Assembly: GCA_947567585.1 (NCBI GenBank)
Contig: CANONE010000008.1
Coordinates: forward strand, 1 to 29,073
Source of the DNA: an uncultured Clostridia bacterium
GTDB lineage: Bacteria; Bacillota; Clostridia; Oscillospirales; Acutalibacteraceae
Direction of reading: 5' to 3'
Length of the DNA: 29,073 nucleotides
The notes under the pieces are model-generated. The model did not search any database, was not told the DNA's origin, and was given only the letters and a program-made list of their open reading frames with translations. The position numbers and the translations under genes were made by a program. The first letter of the stretch is position 1. Every line of letters starts with the position of its first letter. Positions 26,252 to 29,073 of the stretch are shown here, one piece after another.

Positions 26252-27145
26252 ATGAATTTGATGGGACTATTCCGGTCGCCGCAGAACGAGCTGGAGAAAG
26301 GCGGCAAGGAGGCGGAGGACGCGGGGATCCGCATGGGCTGCCCCCGGTGCGGGGTACAGCTGCCGCTTTCCGATTTGCAGGAGAATATGAATGTATGTAC
26401 GGCCTGCGGGTATCATTTTCGGGTGGGCCCCCGAGAGCGGATTGCCTATATCGCCGACGAGGGAAGCTTTGACGAGCTGGACGCAGAGCTGATCAGCCGG
26501 GATATTCTGGACTTCCCCGGCTATGACCAGAAGCTGCGCAACGCGAAGCTCGCCTCCCGGGAGAAGGACGCGGCTGTAACCGGCACGGCGCTGATTGACG
26601 GCCAGCCCTGCGCCCTTTTTGTCATGGACCCCAATTTTATGATGGGCAGCATGGGCACTGTGGTGGGGGAAAAAATCACCCGGCTGTTTGAGTATGCCAC
26701 CAGCCTGGGGGCCCCCGTGGTTGGGTTCACTGTGTCCGGCGGAGCTAGGATGCAGGAGGGCATTCTCTCTTTGATGCAGATGGCAAAAACCAGCGCGGCC
26801 GTTCGCCGGCACAGCGACGCGGGGCTTTTCTATTTAACGGTGCTTACCGACCCTACTACCGGCGGGGTAACGGCCAGCTTTGCTATGGACGGGGACATTA
26901 TTATGGCGGAGCCCGGGGCCACCATTGGCTTTGCGGGAGCCCGGGTGATTGAACAGACGATCCGTAAAAAGCTGCCCCAGGGATTTCAGACGGCGGAATT
27001 CCTTTTAGAGCATGGCTTTGTTGATCTGATTGTTCCCCGGAGCCGGCAAAAGGAGGCCATTGCGAGACTTTTGCAGCTGCATGATCCCGGCAGTATCGGC
27101 ATGACGGCCCAGGAGGCAGGAGGCGAGACCCATGAGTGCATATGA
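26252..27145 (+). CDS. accD: Acetyl-CoA carboxylase carboxyltransferase beta subunit
   Basis: AccD and AccA form the carboxyltransferase that makes malonyl-CoA. The 297-aa product has the N-terminal zinc ribbon (Cys30, Cys33, Cys49, Cys52) and the crotonase-fold core with TVSGGARMQEG and TDPTTGGVTASFA. The ATG at 26252 follows AAAGGAG at 12 bases, slightly long; a second in-frame ATG lies three codons on. Its 3' end overlaps accA by 14 bases. Confidence 0.97.
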   Translation: MNLMGLFRSPQNELEKGGKEAEDAGIRMGCPRCGVQLPLSDLQENMNVCTACGYHFRVGPRERIAYIADEGSFDELDAELISRDILDFPGYDQKLRNAKLASREKDAAVTGTALIDGQPCALFVMDPNFMMGSMGTVVGEKITRLFEYATSLGAPVVGFTVSGGARMQEGILSLMQMAKTSAAVRRHSDAGLFYLTVLTDPTTGGVTASFAMDGDIIMAEPGATIGFAGARVIEQTIRKKLPQGFQTAEFLLEHGFVDLIVPRSRQKEAIARLLQLHDPGSIGMTAQEAGGETHECI

Positions 27146-27893
27146 TAAGGTGATGACGGCCCGGTCCAAAGGGCGGCCCACTGGGGCCATGTATATTGAC
27201 AATATTTTTGATGAATTTGTAGAGCTTCATGGCGACCGGCGCTTTGCCGACGACCCCGCCATTATCGGCGGACTGGGATTGCTGGGACGCGTCCCGGTCA
27301 CCGTAATCGCGATTGAGAAAGGGGCCGACACCAAGGAGAGGCTGCGGCGGAACTTTGGAAGCCCCAACCCGGAGGGATACCGCAAGGCGCTGCGCCTGAT
27401 GAAGCAGGCCGAAAAGTTCCGGCGGCCGGTGGTATGCTTTGTAGACACCTCCGGGGCCTATTGCGGCCTGGGGGCGGAGGAGCGGGGCCAAGCCCAGGCC
27501 ATTGCCGAGAACCTTCTGGAGCTTTCCAGCCTGCGCACGCCGGTGATATCCATTCTCATTGGCGAAGGCGGCAGCGGCGGGGCCCTGGCCCTGGGCCTTG
27601 CGGACCAGGTATGGATCTTAGAAAACGCGGTTTACTCGGTTATCTCTCCAGAGGGCTGCGCCAGTATTCTCTGGAAGGACCCGAAAAAAGTCAAGGAGGC
27701 CGCCGGGTGCCTGCGCCTGACCGCGCAGGATATGCAGGAGCTGGGCGTAGTGGAACGGGTGATCCCGGAAGCCGGCTGGGACGAGGCGTTCCGGTCCATC
27801 CGGGAGCTGCTGGAAGACCAGCTGCCCGGCCTCATCGCTATGCCCGCCGACGAGCTGCTGGAGGCGCGGTACCGGCGCTTTCGCAAGTATTGA
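27132..27893 (+). CDS. accA: Acetyl-CoA carboxylase carboxyltransferase alpha subunit
   Basis: The 253-aa product has the AccA core: FVELHGDRRFADDPA, the GSPNPEGYRKALRLM helix, FVDTSGAYCGLGAEERGQ and the oxyanion-hole loop IGEGGSGGALAL. It is of the short clostridial type without the long N-terminal helices of E. coli AccA. It overlaps accD by 14 bases with a GGAGG site inside accD, so the two subunits are co-translated. It is the last gene of the operon. Confidence 0.97.
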   Translation: MSAYDKVMTARSKGRPTGAMYIDNIFDEFVELHGDRRFADDPAIIGGLGLLGRVPVTVIAIEKGADTKERLRRNFGSPNPEGYRKALRLMKQAEKFRRPVVCFVDTSGAYCGLGAEERGQAQAIAENLLELSSLRTPVISILIGEGGSGGALALGLADQVWILENAVYSVISPEGCASILWKDPKKVKEAAGCLRLTAQDMQELGVVERVIPEAGWDEAFRSIRELLEDQLPGLIAMPADELLEARYRRFRKY

Positions 27894-27958
27894 TGTAAGA
27901 AGCTGTATCAATAGCCTCAGCATGGATCTTTGCGGCCAAAATCGCCGTTGATATCGTT

Positions 27959-27999
27959 AAAAAAGCTTGAAATACGCCCAGTATTCCCACGCTTTTTTT
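27959..27999 (+). terminator. Probable terminator of the fab/acc operon
   Basis: AAAAAAGC (27959-27966) pairs with GCTTTTTT (27991-27998), with an inner AATAC/GTATT stem; a run of T follows. The stem is A/T-rich, so strength is uncertain. Confidence 0.55.
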
Positions 28000-28142
28000 G
28001 TCTGGCCAACAACGATTTTGTTTCGCAAATCTGCGCACTGCGCCTAATGGTACAGCTTTTAAGAAAGGAGAGGAGCGGTACTGGGCACAAGGAGCCATGT
28101 TTTCATGGCCCCTGTGGGAATGCGTACCGCGCGGTGGCGGAT

Positions 28143-28643
28143 ATGATCCGACAGGTTGCCCGGGAGGACATCCCCGGGTGTGTGGAGCTGATTCGAGAGA
28201 GCTTTCTTACCGTGGCGGATGAGTTTGGGTTTACGCCCCAGAACGCCCCGCGGTTTACCGCTTTCTCTACAAACCGGCCACGGCTGGAGTCACAATTTGA
28301 AGACCCCTGCCGGGAAATGTACCTCTGCGAGGAACAGGGCGGACTGATAGGATATGTTTCCCTCTTAAGGCTAAAAGAGAAAACCTGCGAGTTGAACAAT
28401 CTGTGCGTAAAACCCTCCTGCCGGCATTGTGGAACAGGGAGAACCTTATTGGAGTTTGCCCTGCGCCGGGCTGAAGAGCTGGATTGCACAAGTGTGTCCC
28501 TGGGTATTGTGGAGGAAAACGGCATTCTGCGGACTTGGTACTAGGGGTTTGGCTTCGTGCATGTAGGCACGAAGAAGTTTGACTTTTTTCCCTTTACCTG
28601 CGGGTATATGGAGCGAAGATCCCGGGACGGCCGGCGCCTGTAA
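28143..28643 (+). pseudogene. GNAT acetyltransferase interrupted by an in-frame TAG
   Basis: From ATG at 28143 the frame encodes a GNAT-type N-acetyltransferase (MIRQVAREDIPGCVELI, then YVSLLRLKEKTCELNNLCVK and a C-R-H-C-G-T-G acetyl-CoA loop). It stops at TAG (28542-28544) right after the family strand NGILRTWY, but the same frame continues for 32 codons with the expected end: GFGFVHVGTKKFDFFPFT, then CGYMER. Relatives have WYE-x-x-GF here, so a single GAG-to-TAG change explains the break. No frameshift is needed. The start lacks a good ribosome-binding site; AAGGAGAGGAG at about 28063 is too far. Either a recent pseudogene, a sequence error or readthrough. Confidence 0.75.
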
Positions 28644-28687
28644 AAGGGGGCCGCCCTTCTGATTAATTATAGGGCATAGAAAGTGGG

Positions 28688-28716
28688 GCGGAGGCGTCGC
28701 GGCTTCCGCGCTTTTC
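28688..28716 (+). terminator. Probable terminator after the GNAT gene
   Basis: GCGGAGGC (28688-28695) and GCTTCCGC (28702-28709) pair with one mismatch, followed by GCTTTTCTTT. The 430-base right end (28644-29073) has no gene; it also holds an ATGGCC-N7-GGCCAT palindrome near 28775. Confidence 0.5.
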
Positions 28717-29000
28717 TTTCCTATCCCACGATTCCAGGTCCGCGCCGCAGGTTTGCGGAAAAGGACATATGGCCCGCGCGCGGCCATGTATTCCGAGATC
28801 CGTAAATATAGACGCGCGAACACATTTATGCGGAAAACCCCTTTTGTCCTGTTATGATTGTTGAAAACTCCGTGGAAAGTGTGGAGAATCCCAGATTTCA
28901 CCGGCTTGTCCGGCTTCAAAGTTTTCCACCTTTCTGGAACTTATGTCAAATCCTGCCAGTTTGCTAAAGCAAAACGGAACCGTCCCCTACTAATTCTGTC

Positions 29001-29046
29001 TTTCCAAGGGGCGGAATGTATGCTATAATGTACGCAAAGCGTACAT
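29001..29046 (+). promoter_or_regulatory. Promoter with perfect dyad at the right edge
   Basis: Extended -10 (TG at 29021-29022, TATAAT 29024-29029) with a weak -35, TTTCCA (29001-29006), 17 bases upstream. A perfect 8-bp dyad ATGTACGC-AAA-GCGTACAT (29028-29046) overlaps the end of the -10. The gene it serves lies beyond the window. Confidence 0.65.
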
Positions 29047-29073
29047 CCGGAGTTTCCCTGGTCCGCGAAGCGG
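29024..29073 (+). repeat. Promoter/leader module, copy 2 (cut by window end)
   Basis: Matches 8803-8852 at 44 of 50 positions, from the -10 hexamer through the dyad, the invariant GTACATCCGGAGTTTCCCT block and a CCGC-GAA-GCGG hairpin. The match runs to the last base, so the full repeat is longer. Confidence 0.75.

Noticed and set aside
27838..28098. Minus-strand open frame of 86 codons across the accA end
   Set aside because: Overlaps accA and the probable terminator; no ribosome-binding site and no recognisable pattern.
28855..28935. DnaA-box-like words (TGGAAAGTGTGG, TTTTCCACC) suggesting a replication origin
   Set aside because: None matches TTATNCACA well, there is no array, and no dnaA or dnaN is visible.

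Overview
The window looks like chromosomal DNA from a GC-rich, Gram-positive anaerobe of the Clostridia, most likely the Oscillospiraceae/Ruminococcaceae group. The pointers are strong GGAGG ribosome-binding sites, a secreted protein with S-layer homology motifs, FabK as the enoyl-ACP reductase, a fab/acc operon in clostridial gene order, and an FHA-FtsW/RodA fusion beside a short penicillin-binding protein. No species is claimed.

Layout. Bases 1-71 hold the 5' end of a probable GH13 glycosidase (minus strand), divergent from an AraC-family regulator with a cupin domain (192-1085). Bases 1388-4927 (minus) encode two adjacent half-transporters forming a heterodimeric ABC exporter; upstream on the same strand, behind a strong terminator, is an AraC regulator with a GyrI-like ligand domain (5223-6170). 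A divergent gene makes a 772-aa exported protein with three central SLH motifs (6337-8655). Bases 8779-16569 carry a plus-strand cell-envelope cluster: a multi-promoter leader, secA, a lipoprotein, a GlmU-like left-handed beta-helix protein, an FHA-FtsW/RodA fusion and a penicillin-binding transpeptidase.

Bases 16684-17844 (minus) form a small accessory island. It has four tiny genes of 54-59 codons, three of them clear paralogues with a conserved C-terminal half. They are driven by a perfect consensus promoter with an A/T-rich upstream element and by a second promoter with a dyad in its spacer. I do not recognise this family.

Bases 17986-27999 are the fatty-acid synthesis operon: fabH, fabK, a 72-aa membrane protein, fabD, fabG, fabF, accB, fabZ, accC, accD, accA. 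Neither acpP nor a FabT/FapR-type regulator is present. The operon is interrupted by structured, partly repeated intercistronic elements. Downstream is a GNAT acetyltransferase reading frame broken by one in-frame TAG. The last 50 bases repeat the promoter/leader module found upstream of secA.

Main points of interest: the small-gene island with its promoters; a shared promoter-dyad-leader module at 8803 and 29024; composite hairpin repeats inside the fab operon; the small membrane protein in the fab operon; and the interrupted GNAT gene.
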